A program made the position numbers and the translations under genes. From an uncultured Jannaschia sp. (GTDB lineage: Bacteria > Pseudomonadota > Alphaproteobacteria > Rhodobacterales > Rhodobacteraceae), in NCBI RefSeq assembly GCF_947494055.1, contig NZ_CANLTR010000003.1, positions 186,001-250,000 of the forward strand: a DNA stretch of 64,000 nucleotides, in the 5' to 3' direction. The notes under the pieces are model-generated. The model saw only the letters and a program-made list of their open reading frames with translations. It did no database searches and was not told the DNA's origin. Shown here piece after piece: positions 34,201 to 42,454 of the stretch. The first letter of the stretch is position 1. Each line of letters starts with the position of its first letter.

Positions 34201-34951
34201 GCGCCTCGAGCGTGGCCCGGCTCACCGCCTCCTTGAGCGACGCGACGAAGACCGGCATCGGGTTCATCCCTGCCCGGAGCAGGGCCTTCACCATCCGGTT
34301 CACCGGATTGAGCCCGGCCCCCTGCAGCAACGCCCGGTAGAAGACGAGGGGGACGACGGGCGCGTCGTCCTGCCAGTTCGCGCGGATCGCGGCGAGGTCG
34401 GCCTCGGGCGTGCCGGGCCAGTAGAGCCCCGCACGCAGCAGCGGACGAGCCGGAGCGGGGCGGGGGGCGTCGCGGATCATCGCGCGGGCATGGACGAGGA
34501 AAGTCGTCGCGTTCTGCGGCCCGCCTTCAACGAGACAGGACCAGAGCGCATCGTAATCCTCGCCCGAGACGGTCGAGAGCTCGCGCAGTTCGGCGTCCGG
34601 CTTGTCGTCGCCCGGCAGGGCGGCGAACGGCACGCCCGCCTCGTGCAGCCGGGCGGCGTATTGCTCGAGCCCGTAGCTCCAGTAGCCGCGCCCGCCGAGG
34701 ATGCGCGCGACGACGAGCTCCGAGCGGGTCGCGCATTGGTCGAGATGCAGGTCCACCGACATCGGGTGGCGCAGGTGCAGGAGGCTGATCAGCCGCGTCT
34801 CCGGCGCATCGGCCATCGCGGCACGCGCCTCCGACAGGGCGGCGAGTTCCGTGTCGGCGGCGGTGATGACGACGAGCTCGGCCGGGGTCTGGCCCGGATC
34901 GACGGGTTCGCCCTCGTCGATCGTGCCCGGCTGCGCGGCGAGAAGGTGCAT
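31277..34951 (-). CDS. cobN: Cobaltochelatase subunit CobN
   Basis: A 1224-residue CobN, the large subunit of the aerobic cobalt chelatase CobNST that inserts cobalt into hydrogenobyrinic acid a,c-diamide. Length and motifs such as Y-Q-P-A-R-G-Y (as L-Q-P-A-R-G-Y-N-V-D-P), H-M-G-K-H-G-N-L-E-W-L-P-G and Y-G-S-K-P-G-A-Y-G-A-G match the family. It starts 6 nt after cobW and overlaps the kinase gene by 4 nt. CobS and CobT chelatase subunits were not seen in the window; the cobS and cobT named later are different genes. Confidence 0.95.
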   Translation of the reverse strand: MHLLAAQPGTIDEGEPVDPGQTPAELVVITAADTELAALSEARAAMADAPETRLISLLHLRHPMSVDLHLDQCATRSELVVARILGGRGYWSYGLEQYAARLHEAGVPFAALPGDDKPDAELRELSTVSGEDYDALWSCLVEGGPQNATTFLVHARAMIRDAPRPAPARPLLRAGLYWPGTPEADLAAIRANWQDDAPVVPLVFYRALLQGAGLNPVNRMVKALLRAGMNPMPVFVASLKEAVSRATLEALFSEAPPDAIVNLTSFAVGDTKTNPLAAPFANGAPVFQAVLSGGTEQAWEAGTTGLSARDIAMNVALPELDGRVLTRAIGFKGEAFYDEATQCPIATWKAQGDRIAFVADLVGGWCRLRRMQAGERRVALVLANYPNRDGRLANGVGLDTPASTVHVLGLLGDAGYDTNPPEDSAALMAQLLAGPTNWLTDRAERQGGERLSLAEYRAFYATLPLAARQRIEDRWGPPENDLFFLAEILESDAAPNGHFALSIHRFGKAVVALQPARGYNVDPTDSYHSPDLVPPHNYLAFYAWLRREADAIVHMGKHGNLEWLPGRAVALGGDDWPEIALGPMPHVYPFIVNDPGEGTQAKRRSQAVIVDHLTPPLTRAESYGPMRDLEALVDEYYEAAGVDPRRIDHLRREIVSLAQATGLDVDAGMQGTDDLARLDAYLCELKEAQIRDGLHVFGQSPEGRLQDDLLQALVRLPRGEAESLPRAIATDLDLDFDPLDCDMAAPWDGPRPDALSGDGVWRSAGDSVERIEGLSARLLRGEASPPGPRTQAVLEDAARLRETIRACGPAEGAGLLTALEGRFVAPAPSGAPTRGRPDVLPTGRNFYSVDSRAVPTPTAWALGWKSASLLVERHLQDHGDWPRAMLVTAWGTANMRTGGDDIAQTLALMGVKPRWDSANRRVVGFEIIPATALGRPRVDVTLRVSGFFRDAFPQQMALVDAAARAVQALDEPAEDNPAAARARAGEGQARVYGSKPGAYGAGLQAMIDERLWSETADLGRAYLDWGGYAYGTGEGTPDRAGLRERLGQVEAIVQNQDNREHDLLDSDDYYQFEGGAAAAVEMLQGARRPVYHNDHSRPERPVIRTLEDEIGRVVRSRMVNPKWIAGVKRHGYKGAFEIAASVDYLFAFAATTGAVRDHHFDLVHAAVLEDEETRDFIAEANAPALADIADRLGEAIERGLWRPRSNSARALIERFARAPEARPA

Positions 34952-34957
34952 TCCGCG

Positions 34958-36052
34958 TCAGGCGTAGGTCGGGGCGTCGGCCGTTTGCTGCAGCGCCTGC
35001 GTGATCGCCGCGCGGTCGAGCCCGCTCTGGCCGATCACGACGAGCCGGGCGCCACGCGCATCGCTGCCAAGCGGACGGTCGAAGTAATGGTCCACCCGCG
35101 GACCGACTGCCTGAATCGTCAGGCGCATCGGCTTCCCGGCGACGGAGGCGAAGCCCTTGAGCCGCAGGATGCCATGGTCGCGGATGATCTCGGAGATGCG
35201 GGCGGCGAAAACGGCAGGGTCGTCGATCTCGGGCGCCTCGACGGTGAAGCTCTCGAAGGCGTCGTGGCCATGCTCGTGCGCGTGATCGTGGTGATCGTCG
35301 TCGTGGTGATCGTCGTCCTCGTCGTGGTCGTGATGGTGGTGCAGTTCGTGACGCGCGGCGAGGTCGTCCTCGGCGCCCTGACCCCGGCCCAGCACGACTT
35401 CGACCGGCAGCGTCCCCATCGTGGCGGGGACGACCTGCACGCCCGGGCGCGCCTCGGACCGGATACGCGCGACCAGCGCGTCCGTCTCCGCGCCCAGCAG
35501 GTCGGCCTTGCCCACCACGATCATGTCGGCACAGGCGACCTGGTCGGCATAAAGCTCGGAGAGCGGCGTCTCGTGGTCGAGCCCGTCATCGGCGGCGCGC
35601 TGCGCGTCGATGCGGGCGACGTCGGCGGCGAATGTCCCGGCGGCCACGGCGGGTCCGTCGAGCACGGTAACGACGCCGTCGACGGTGACGCGGGTCTTGA
35701 GGCCCGGCCAGTTGAAGGCGCGGACCAGCGGCTGCGGCAGGGCGAGGCCGGAGGTCTCGATCACGATGTGGTCGGGCGGCGTCTCGCGTGCGAGCAGCGC
35801 CTCCATCGTCGGTATGAAATCGTCGGCGACGGTGCAGCAGATGCAGCCATTCGACAGCTCCACCACGTCGTCGTCCGAACAGCTCTCGATGCCGCAGCCT
35901 TTCAGGATGCCGCCGTCGACGCCCAGATCGCCGAACTCGTTGATGATGAGCGCGATCCGCCGACCGCCGGCATTCTGCAGGAGGTGGCGGATCAGCGTCG
36001 TCTTCCCGGCGCCGAGGAAGCCGGTGACGATGGTGGCGGGGATCTTGGGCAT
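34958..36052 (-). CDS. cobW: CobW, G3E-family metal-chaperone GTPase
   Basis: A 364-residue P-loop GTPase with Walker A G11-F-L-G-A-G-K-T-T and the metal-binding G-C70-I-C72-C73 motif typical of COG0523 proteins. A histidine- and aspartate-rich insert of about 30 residues lies near positions 236-266. CobW proteins are thought to deliver cobalt for CobNST. It sits between cbiM (76 nt upstream) and cobN (6 nt downstream) in the riboswitch-controlled operon, which supports cobalt rather than zinc. Confidence 0.92.
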   Translation of the reverse strand: MPKIPATIVTGFLGAGKTTLIRHLLQNAGGRRIALIINEFGDLGVDGGILKGCGIESCSDDDVVELSNGCICCTVADDFIPTMEALLARETPPDHIVIETSGLALPQPLVRAFNWPGLKTRVTVDGVVTVLDGPAVAAGTFAADVARIDAQRAADDGLDHETPLSELYADQVACADMIVVGKADLLGAETDALVARIRSEARPGVQVVPATMGTLPVEVVLGRGQGAEDDLAARHELHHHHDHDEDDDHHDDDHHDHAHEHGHDAFESFTVEAPEIDDPAVFAARISEIIRDHGILRLKGFASVAGKPMRLTIQAVGPRVDHYFDRPLGSDARGARLVVIGQSGLDRAAITQALQQTADAPTYA

Positions 36053-36128
36053 GGGGCGGCTCCGTGCGGACGCGGGAATGGCGGCCCCCGGCGAGCGAAG
36101 GCCGCACGATGTCGGGGCAGACGGACGG

Positions 36129-36806
36129 TCAGGCGGCGTGGAACACGCGCGGCTGGACCAGCGGGCCGTGCAGGTTGCTGCGGTACGCCTTGGCCAGTGC
36201 CAGCACGGCGAGATCCGCGACCGGCTCGATCACGACGACCGCCATGTAGGCCGTGCCGAATGCAAGGAGCGAGGCCAGCGTGTCGGCCCCCGCGCCCTGA
36301 CCGTAGAGGACCCAGAACGCGACCCAGGCGACGACGCCGCCTTGATAGGCGGTCGAAAGCTTCAGCGCCTGTCCGTAGGTCAGGTCGACATAGGCCGTCC
36401 CGGCGGGCACGACCTTCCGCGCCAGCGCGGCGATCGCGAAGAGCGGGACCAGGAGCGTCGTCAGGTTCACGAGATACATCGGCAGGTCGGTCGGCGCAAA
36501 GAACAGCCCTTGGATCAGGAGACCCGCCATGAGCCCGATCGCGGCGGGCGCGGTGCCGAGCAGAAGGAGCAGCGTGGTGCCGAGGATGAAGTGCACCTCG
36601 GAGACGCCGACCGCGAAATGCGGCAGCACCTCGAAGAAGACGAAGGTTCCGACCGTGGCGAACGCGCTGCGCAGGGCGAGGGCCGTGGCGCCATGGGACT
36701 TCACGTCCGCGAGGGCGAGCTTCGACGTATAGCCGGCCGCGCCGGCGGCGGTCGCGCAAGCCAGCGCCATCTTGGCGCCGTGCACGATCCCGGGTTCGAT
36801 ATGCAT
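36129..36806 (-). CDS. cbiM: CbiM-type cobalt uptake membrane protein
   Basis: A 225-residue integral membrane protein starting M-H-I-E-P-G-I-V-H-G-A-K, the N-terminal His2 motif that binds metal in CbiM/NikM substrate components of energy-coupling-factor transporters. About six hydrophobic segments follow. It is the first gene after the cobalamin riboswitch. No CbiN, CbiQ or CbiO partner is adjacent, so either partners are elsewhere or this is a stand-alone variant. GGAGAGA lies before the ATG and could be masked by the hairpin at 36825-36842. Confidence 0.82.
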   Translation of the reverse strand: MHIEPGIVHGAKMALACATAAGAAGYTSKLALADVKSHGATALALRSAFATVGTFVFFEVLPHFAVGVSEVHFILGTTLLLLLGTAPAAIGLMAGLLIQGLFFAPTDLPMYLVNLTTLLVPLFAIAALARKVVPAGTAYVDLTYGQALKLSTAYQGGVVAWVAFWVLYGQGAGADTLASLLAFGTAYMAVVVIEPVADLAVLALAKAYRSNLHGPLVQPRVFHAA

Positions 36807-36849
36807 TGTCGTCTCTCCGATCTGCCCGTCACACCCGACGGGTTCGTAT

Positions 36850-37050
36850 TGCGTTTCGGCAGGGCTGGTCTCCTGGCTCGCGGGTCGAAGCTTGGCGCCG
36901 CCTTCCCGGGGTGACCCCAGTGGCATCGTGGCGCCGCGCTCACCGCTTACAGTCGCGGGGGCGGCTGCGGCTTCGGGTCCCTGCTTGGGTCCCCCTCACC
37001 GCATTCCCATTTCATCCCCCGATGGCCTTGGGCCGGGGGAACCTTGCCCT
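36850..37050 (-). promoter_or_regulatory. Cobalamin (B12) riboswitch
   Basis: Read on minus, the leader has the AdoCbl-riboswitch landmarks in order: A-G-G-T-T-C-C-C near 37043, G-A-A-x-x-G-G-G-A-A, the C-C-G-C-G-A-C-T-G-T-A-A-G core, G-C-C-A-C-T-G and the B12 box GCCAGGAGACCAGCC (36877-36863). A stem CCCGTC/GACGGG (36842-36825) lies between box and cbiM start and may mask the ribosome binding site. A TTGACC -35-like element is at 37084-37079. It should switch off cbiM-cobW-cobN-kinase-cobO when coenzyme B12 is plentiful. Confidence 0.93.
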
Positions 37051-37230
37051 GTCGTGATGCGCCGTGTCGCGCTCCGCGGTCAAGCACGTTAACGACCCGG
37101 TACGGCATGGCGGCGACCCGGCCGATCACCGGTACGGATCTTTTCCCGACATCTTGTGGTGCGACGCCGGTCCGGCGCCATATCGGCCTTGCCGCTTGAC
37201 GTCGGGGCCAAGGTTGCGGGAACACGGGCC

Positions 37231-40200
37231 ATGCGGTTCTCGCGCCTGAGTCTCAACGGCTTCAAGTCCTTCGTCGACCCGACCGACCTCGTGATCGCGG
37301 ACGGGCTGACCGGCGTCGTCGGCCCGAACGGCTGCGGCAAGTCGAACCTGCTCGAGGCACTGCGCTGGGTGATGGGGGAGAACCGCCCGACCGCGATGCG
37401 CGGCGGCGGCATGGAGGACGTGATCTTCGCCGGCGCGCAATCCCGCCCGGCGCGGAACTTCGCGGAAGTGACGCTCGCGCTCGACAATGCCGACCGGAGG
37501 GCGCCCGCAATCTTCAACGACGCCGAGACGCTCGACGTCGTGCGGCGGATCACGCGCGACGTGGGCTCCGCCTACCAGGTGAACGGTCGCGAGGTGCGGG
37601 CGCGGGACGTGCAGATGCTGTTCGCCGACGCGTCCACCGGCGCGCATTCCCCGTCACTCGTCCGGCAGGGGCAGATCAGCGAGCTCATCAACGCGCGGCC
37701 GCAGCGGCGGCGGCGGGTGCTGGAGGAGGCTGCGGGGATCTCGGGCCTCTACCAGCGGCGCCACGAGGCCGAGCTGAAGCTGAACGCGACCGAGGCGAAC
37801 CTGGCGCGGATCGACGATCTGGTGGACCAGCTCTCGGTGCGGCTCGCCTCGCTCTCCCGGCAGGCGCGACAGGCGGCGCGCTACCGCGAGATCGCCGCGG
37901 CGCTGCGGCAGGCCGAGAGGATGCTGCTCTATCGCCGCTGGCGCGAGGCGGAGGCGGCGCGGATCGGAGCGGAGGAGACGTTGCGCAGGCGGCTGGGTGA
38001 CGCGGCGGCGGCGGAGCGGCGTGCGATCCTGGCGGAGGACGCGCGGGCCGCGGCCGAGGCGGTGCTGCCGGAGTTGCGCGAGGAGGAGACGGTCGCGCGC
38101 GCGATCCTTCAGCGCGCGCACGTCGCCCGGGACGGCCTGGCCGAGCGGGAGCGCCAGGCGACGGCGGAGATTGCCCGGCTCGAGGCGCGGATCGATCAGA
38201 TCGACGCCGATACGCAGCGCGAGGGTACGCTGAACCGCGACGCGGGCGAGAGTATCGCCCGGCTCGAAGTCGAGGCGGCCGAGCTCGGCGCAGCCGGCGA
38301 CGGACAGGATGACATGCTGGCCGGGGCGGAGGCCGCGGCCCGGGACGCGGCGGCGGTGCTTCGCGAACGCGAGGAGGAGCTCTCCACGCTGACCGAGGAT
38401 CTGGCGCGGCTCGCGGCCCGGCACCAATCGACCATCCGCGTGGCCACCGAGGTCGAGGCGCGGGTGACCCGGATCGAGGCGGAGGCATCAGGGGCGCGCG
38501 ATGCCGCCGCCGGGGCGCGGACCGCGATGGGTGCCGAAGCCGAGGCGGCGCGTGCTGCCATGGACGCACAGGCCCGGCTGCAATCCGACGCCGCGGCAGC
38601 GGAGGTCACGCTGGCGGAGGCGGAGACGGCCCGGGAAGCGGCACAGGACGCCGAGGGCCGCGCCCGGGCCGACCGGGCTGGGGCGGAAGGCGAAGCGCGC
38701 ACCCTGGCGGCGGAGATCGCCGCGCTCGAGAAGCTCCTCTCCGGCGATGACGGGGACGGCGCGCCGCTGCTGGACCGCTTGCAGGTCGAGACGGGGTTCG
38801 AGGCGGCGCTCGGCGCGGCGCTCGGCGACGATCTCCGTGCGTCAGGGATCGGGGCGGAGGAAACCGAAAAGGCCGGCTGGACCACGCTCCCGCCTTACAA
38901 CCGACCGTCGGCACTGCCGCACGAGGCGACGCCGTTGGCGAACCGCGTGACGGCGCCCGCCGCCCTGTCCCGGGCGCTGTCGCAGGTCGGCCTCGTCGAA
39001 CCGAACACGGCCGAGCGTTTGCAGGCGCAGCTGCGGCCGGGGCAGGTGCTGGTCTCGACGAAGGGCGATCTGTGGCGTTGGGACGGGTTCCGCGTCCCGG
39101 CCGGGTCCGCCCCTTCGGCCGCCGCGCTTCGCCTGCGGCAGACCAACCGGCTCGTGCGTCTGCGCGCGGAGCATGCGGCGGCAGAAGGGCGGGCCGAGGC
39201 CACGCGTGACGACCACGCGGCGCAAGCCCGGCGGTTGACGGAAGCCCGGTCGGCCGAGGCGGCGGCGCGCGATGCGCGGCGCGATACGGACCGGGCGCTG
39301 AGCGAGGCGGGGCGGCGGCTTGCACAGGCCGAGGGCGCGCGTGGCACGGCCGAAGCGCGGCTCGAGACGGCCCGGAGGGCAGTGGACCGCCTCGACGGCG
39401 AGCTGCGCGACGCCCGGGGCGCGTTGCAGGAGGCGGAGGCGGCGCGGCGGGACCTTCCCCCTCTCGACGCGACGCGCGCGGCGCTGGAGACGCTTCGGGG
39501 CAGCGTCGAGGGTGCGCGGATGGCGATGATGGGTCGCCGGGCCGAGGTCGAGGAGCTGAAGCGCGACGCGGAGGCACGGGCGAAGCGGCTTCGCACGGTG
39601 GTTAAGGATCTTTCGGACTGGCGCGCACGCTTGGCCTCCGCCGATACGCGGCTCGGGGATCTGACCGCGCGGCGCCGGGCGATCGGGACGGAGCTCGAGG
39701 CTGCGCGGGGCGTTCCGGCTTCGCTCGCGGACGAGCGCGACGAACTGGCGCGGGAGATTGCGCGGGCGGAAAGCCGGCGGGACGCCGCGCGGGCCGCGCG
39801 TGTGTCGGGCGAGGCCGCCGCGCGGGATGCGATGCAGGCGGCGCGGGAGGCGGAGCGCGCGGCAGGCGAGGCACGGGAAGCGCGGGCGCGGGCGGAGGCG
39901 CGACGGGACGCGGCCGGCGAAACGCTGGGTCTGGCCGAAGCGCGGATCGCGGAGGCGCTGGACTGCACGCCGGCGGAACTGCTCGACGCGCTCGGCACCG
40001 ATGCGGACACGATGCCGTCCGTCGCGACGGTCGAGACGAGGGTCGCGGCGCTTCGCCGGCAGCGTGACGGGCTCGGCGCGGTCAACCTGCGCGCCGAGGA
40101 GGATGCCCGCGAGGTGCAGGTGGAGTGCGACCAGCTCTCGACCGAGCGGACCGATCTCGAACAGGCGGTGGGTCAGCTGCGCGCCGGGATCGCGTCGCTC

Positions 40201-40692
40201 AACCGCGAGGGACGGCAGCGGCTGCTCGACGCGTTCGACACCGTGAACGAGAATTTCGCCACGCTCTTCCGGCACCTGTTCCAGGGCGGCGAGGCGCGGC
40301 TGGAACTGGTGGAGAGCGACGACCCGCTGGAGGCGGGGCTCGAGATCCTGTGCCAGCCGCCGGGCAAGAAGCTCTCGACGCTGAGCCTGCTGTCGGGCGG
40401 CGAGCAGACGTTGACCGCGCTGGCACTGATCTTCGCGGTGTTCCTCGCCAATCCCGCGCCGATCTGCGTGCTCGACGAGGTCGACGCGCCGCTCGACGAC
40501 GCCAACGTCACGCGGTTTTGCGACATGCTCGACGAGATGACCCGCCGCACCTCGACCCGCTTCCTCATCATCACGCACCACGCGGTGACGATGGCCCGGA
40601 TGGACCGTCTGTTCGGCGTGACGATGGTCGAGCCCGGGGTGAGCCAGCTCGTCAGCGTCGATCTGCGGAAAGCCGAGACGCTCGTCGCTTGA
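37231..40692 (+). CDS. smc: SMC chromosome-segregation ATPase
   Basis: A 1153-residue SMC protein. The N-terminal head has Walker A G31-P-N-G-C-G-K-S; two very long Ala/Arg/Glu-rich coiled coils flank a hinge near residues 520-620; the C-terminal head has the signature L-L-S-G-G-E-Q-T-L and Walker B I-C-V-L-D-E-V-D-A-P-L. It organises and segregates the chromosome, normally with ScpA and ScpB. The start is ATG 37231, giving the family N-terminus M-R-F-S-R-L-S-L-N-G-F-K-S-F. It is divergent from the B12 operon. Confidence 0.96.
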   Translation: MRFSRLSLNGFKSFVDPTDLVIADGLTGVVGPNGCGKSNLLEALRWVMGENRPTAMRGGGMEDVIFAGAQSRPARNFAEVTLALDNADRRAPAIFNDAETLDVVRRITRDVGSAYQVNGREVRARDVQMLFADASTGAHSPSLVRQGQISELINARPQRRRRVLEEAAGISGLYQRRHEAELKLNATEANLARIDDLVDQLSVRLASLSRQARQAARYREIAAALRQAERMLLYRRWREAEAARIGAEETLRRRLGDAAAAERRAILAEDARAAAEAVLPELREEETVARAILQRAHVARDGLAERERQATAEIARLEARIDQIDADTQREGTLNRDAGESIARLEVEAAELGAAGDGQDDMLAGAEAAARDAAAVLREREEELSTLTEDLARLAARHQSTIRVATEVEARVTRIEAEASGARDAAAGARTAMGAEAEAARAAMDAQARLQSDAAAAEVTLAEAETAREAAQDAEGRARADRAGAEGEARTLAAEIAALEKLLSGDDGDGAPLLDRLQVETGFEAALGAALGDDLRASGIGAEETEKAGWTTLPPYNRPSALPHEATPLANRVTAPAALSRALSQVGLVEPNTAERLQAQLRPGQVLVSTKGDLWRWDGFRVPAGSAPSAAALRLRQTNRLVRLRAEHAAAEGRAEATRDDHAAQARRLTEARSAEAAARDARRDTDRALSEAGRRLAQAEGARGTAEARLETARRAVDRLDGELRDARGALQEAEAARRDLPPLDATRAALETLRGSVEGARMAMMGRRAEVEELKRDAEARAKRLRTVVKDLSDWRARLASADTRLGDLTARRRAIGTELEAARGVPASLADERDELAREIARAESRRDAARAARVSGEAAARDAMQAAREAERAAGEAREARARAEARRDAAGETLGLAEARIAEALDCTPAELLDALGTDADTMPSVATVETRVAALRRQRDGLGAVNLRAEEDAREVQVECDQLSTERTDLEQAVGQLRAGIASLNREGRQRLLDAFDTVNENFATLFRHLFQGGEARLELVESDDPLEAGLEILCQPPGKKLSTLSLLSGGEQTLTALALIFAVFLANPAPICVLDEVDAPLDDANVTRFCDMLDEMTRRTSTRFLIITHHAVTMARMDRLFGVTMVEPGVSQLVSVDLRKAETLVA

Positions 40693-40757
40693 TTGCCGCG
40701 GCGCAGAAGATTAACGGCAGGACAGGGAACTCGCCGCCGGTATTCGTGTAGGACCAG

Positions 40758-41534
40758 ATGGACATCATCATCAATTCAGAACTCAGCTACGATTTCGCCG
40801 CGCCGACCGACGTCCTGCTGCAGATCGAGCTGGCGCATGTCGCCGGCCAGACGATCGGCGAGGAGGGGCTGTTCACGACGCCAGTGAAGGACTTCAACCG
40901 CATCCCGGGCGAGCAGGCCTTCGGGCAGCGGGCCTGGATGCAGGCCGAGGGCCGGCTCGACATCACCTACAAGGCCGAAGTCACGATCACCCGGCCCGAC
41001 AGCGATTTCGACCACTTGGAGGCCAGCCCGCCACGAACCATGACGTCCGAGGCGACGTCGTTCCTAATGCCGTCGCGCTATTGTCCGTCCGACGAGTTCC
41101 AGGCCTTCGTCGCGGCCGAGTTCGGCAACCTGAGGGGCGGCCCGCTGATCGCGGCGATGCGGCAATGGATCGAGCGGAACTTCAGCTACGTGTCGGGATC
41201 GAGCAACGTGGCCACGACCGCGCGGGAGACGTTCGTGCAGCGACAGGGCGTGTGCCGCGACTACGCCCATGTGATGATCGCCTTCGCGCGCGCCGCGGGC
41301 ATTCCCGCCCGCATCGTCTCGGTCTATGCGCCGCATGTCGATCCGCCCGACTTCCACGCCGTGGCCGAAGTCTGGCTGGAGGATGCCTGGCACCTCGTCG
41401 ACGCGACCGGCATGGCGAAGCCCTCGGAGATCGCGATGATCGGTGTCGGCCGCGACGCGGCGGACGTCTCGTTCCTGCAATCCTTCGGGATGGCGACGAT
41501 GGTGCGCCAGCAGGTGACCGTACGCGAAGCCTGA
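40758..41534 (+). CDS. Transglutaminase-like cysteine protein
   Basis: A 258-residue protein with an N-terminal beta domain and a transglutaminase core. The triad is visible as Cys in Q-G-V-C-R-D-Y-A-H, His in F-H-A-V-A-E-V-W-L and Asp in L-V-D-A-T-G. Proteins of this type act as peptidases or amidases on protein or peptide substrates; the target is unknown. There is no signal peptide. TAGGA precedes the ATG. It is convergent with cbiB, with both stops in one palindrome. Confidence 0.85.
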   Translation: MDIIINSELSYDFAAPTDVLLQIELAHVAGQTIGEEGLFTTPVKDFNRIPGEQAFGQRAWMQAEGRLDITYKAEVTITRPDSDFDHLEASPPRTMTSEATSFLMPSRYCPSDEFQAFVAAEFGNLRGGPLIAAMRQWIERNFSYVSGSSNVATTARETFVQRQGVCRDYAHVMIAFARAAGIPARIVSVYAPHVDPPDFHAVAEVWLEDAWHLVDATGMAKPSEIAMIGVGRDAADVSFLQSFGMATMVRQQVTVREA

Positions 41535-41545
41535 CCGCGTCAGGC
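41529..41545. terminator. Palindrome holding both stops of the transglutaminase gene and cbiB
   Basis: GCCTGAC (41529-41535) and GTCAGGC (41539-41545) form a perfect 7-bp stem with a 3-nt loop. Each arm contains one gene's TGA. Confidence 0.45.
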
Positions 41546-42454
41546 CAGATGCCCCACCAGGCCGAGGACGGCCACCACGATCAGGGCCAGCCCCCAGGCA
41601 CGCCACAGGGCGGCACAGGCCGCGTCGATATCCGCCGAGTTCGTCGTGCGCCGTCCGCCCGCGTTGACCCAAGGGAAGTCCTGCATCCGGCCGTCGTAGC
41701 TGCGCGGCCCGGCCAGCGCGAGGCCGAGGATCGGGGCCAGCGCCGCTTCGGGCCAGCCGGCATTCGGCGACCGGTGGCGGCGCGCGTCGCCGGGAACGCG
41801 CGACAGATGGTGCAGCGCGCCGTGGCTCGCGAGCAAGACGAGCGCGGTCAGGCGCGCGGGCATCCAGTTCATCACGTCGTCGAGCCGCGCGGCGGCCCAG
41901 CCGAACGCTTCGTGGCGGGGCGTGCGATAGCCGATCATGCTGTCGGCCGTGTTGACGACCTTGTAGACCATCATGCCGGGCAGGCCGGCGATCATGTACC
42001 AGAAGATCGGAGCGATCACGCCGTCGGACAGGTTCTCCGCCGCGCTCTCGATCGCCGCGCGGGCGATCTGGGCCGCGTCCATGTCGCGCGTATCACGCCC
42101 GACGATCCGCGACACCGCCTCCCGCCCGGCTTCCGGCGAGGCGCGGAGGGCCCGTGCCACGGCACGGACGTGATCCACGAGCGACCGATGGGCCAGGAGG
42201 ATCGCGGCAAAGGCGATCTCGAGCAGGCCGAGATCGGGGATTGCGGTGATCGTCAGTCCCGCGAGCGCGGCTCCGGCGACGAGAAGTAGGATCGCCGCCA
42301 CGCCCCGTGCCCGCCGCATGGCCCCGCGATTCAGACGGGCGTCGAGTCCGGCGACGCCCCGTCCCATCGTCACCGCGGGGTGCGGGAACCGCCGCCACAA
42401 CCAGTCGGGCTCGCCCAGCCAGGCGTCGAGCAGCATGGCCAGCGTCAGGATCAC
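41540..42454 (-). CDS. cbiB: Adenosylcobinamide-phosphate synthase (CobD/CbiB)
   Basis: A 304-residue inner-membrane enzyme that attaches aminopropanol phosphate to adenosylcobyric acid. Motifs are D-A-W-L-G-E-P ... P-H-P-A-V, A-A-E-N-L-S-D-G-V-I-A-P and N-T-A-D-S-M-I-G-Y. The start is chosen as GTG 42454, which overlaps the cobC stop as GTGA; ATG 42481 and ATG 42436 are alternatives. Called cobD in Pseudomonas and Rhodobacter naming. Its substrate is made by CobC, encoded just upstream. Confidence 0.93.
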   Translation of the reverse strand: MILTLAMLLDAWLGEPDWLWRRFPHPAVTMGRGVAGLDARLNRGAMRRARGVAAILLLVAGAALAGLTITAIPDLGLLEIAFAAILLAHRSLVDHVRAVARALRASPEAGREAVSRIVGRDTRDMDAAQIARAAIESAAENLSDGVIAPIFWYMIAGLPGMMVYKVVNTADSMIGYRTPRHEAFGWAAARLDDVMNWMPARLTALVLLASHGALHHLSRVPGDARRHRSPNAGWPEAALAPILGLALAGPRSYDGRMQDFPWVNAGGRRTTNSADIDAACAALWRAWGLALIVVAVLGLVGHLA

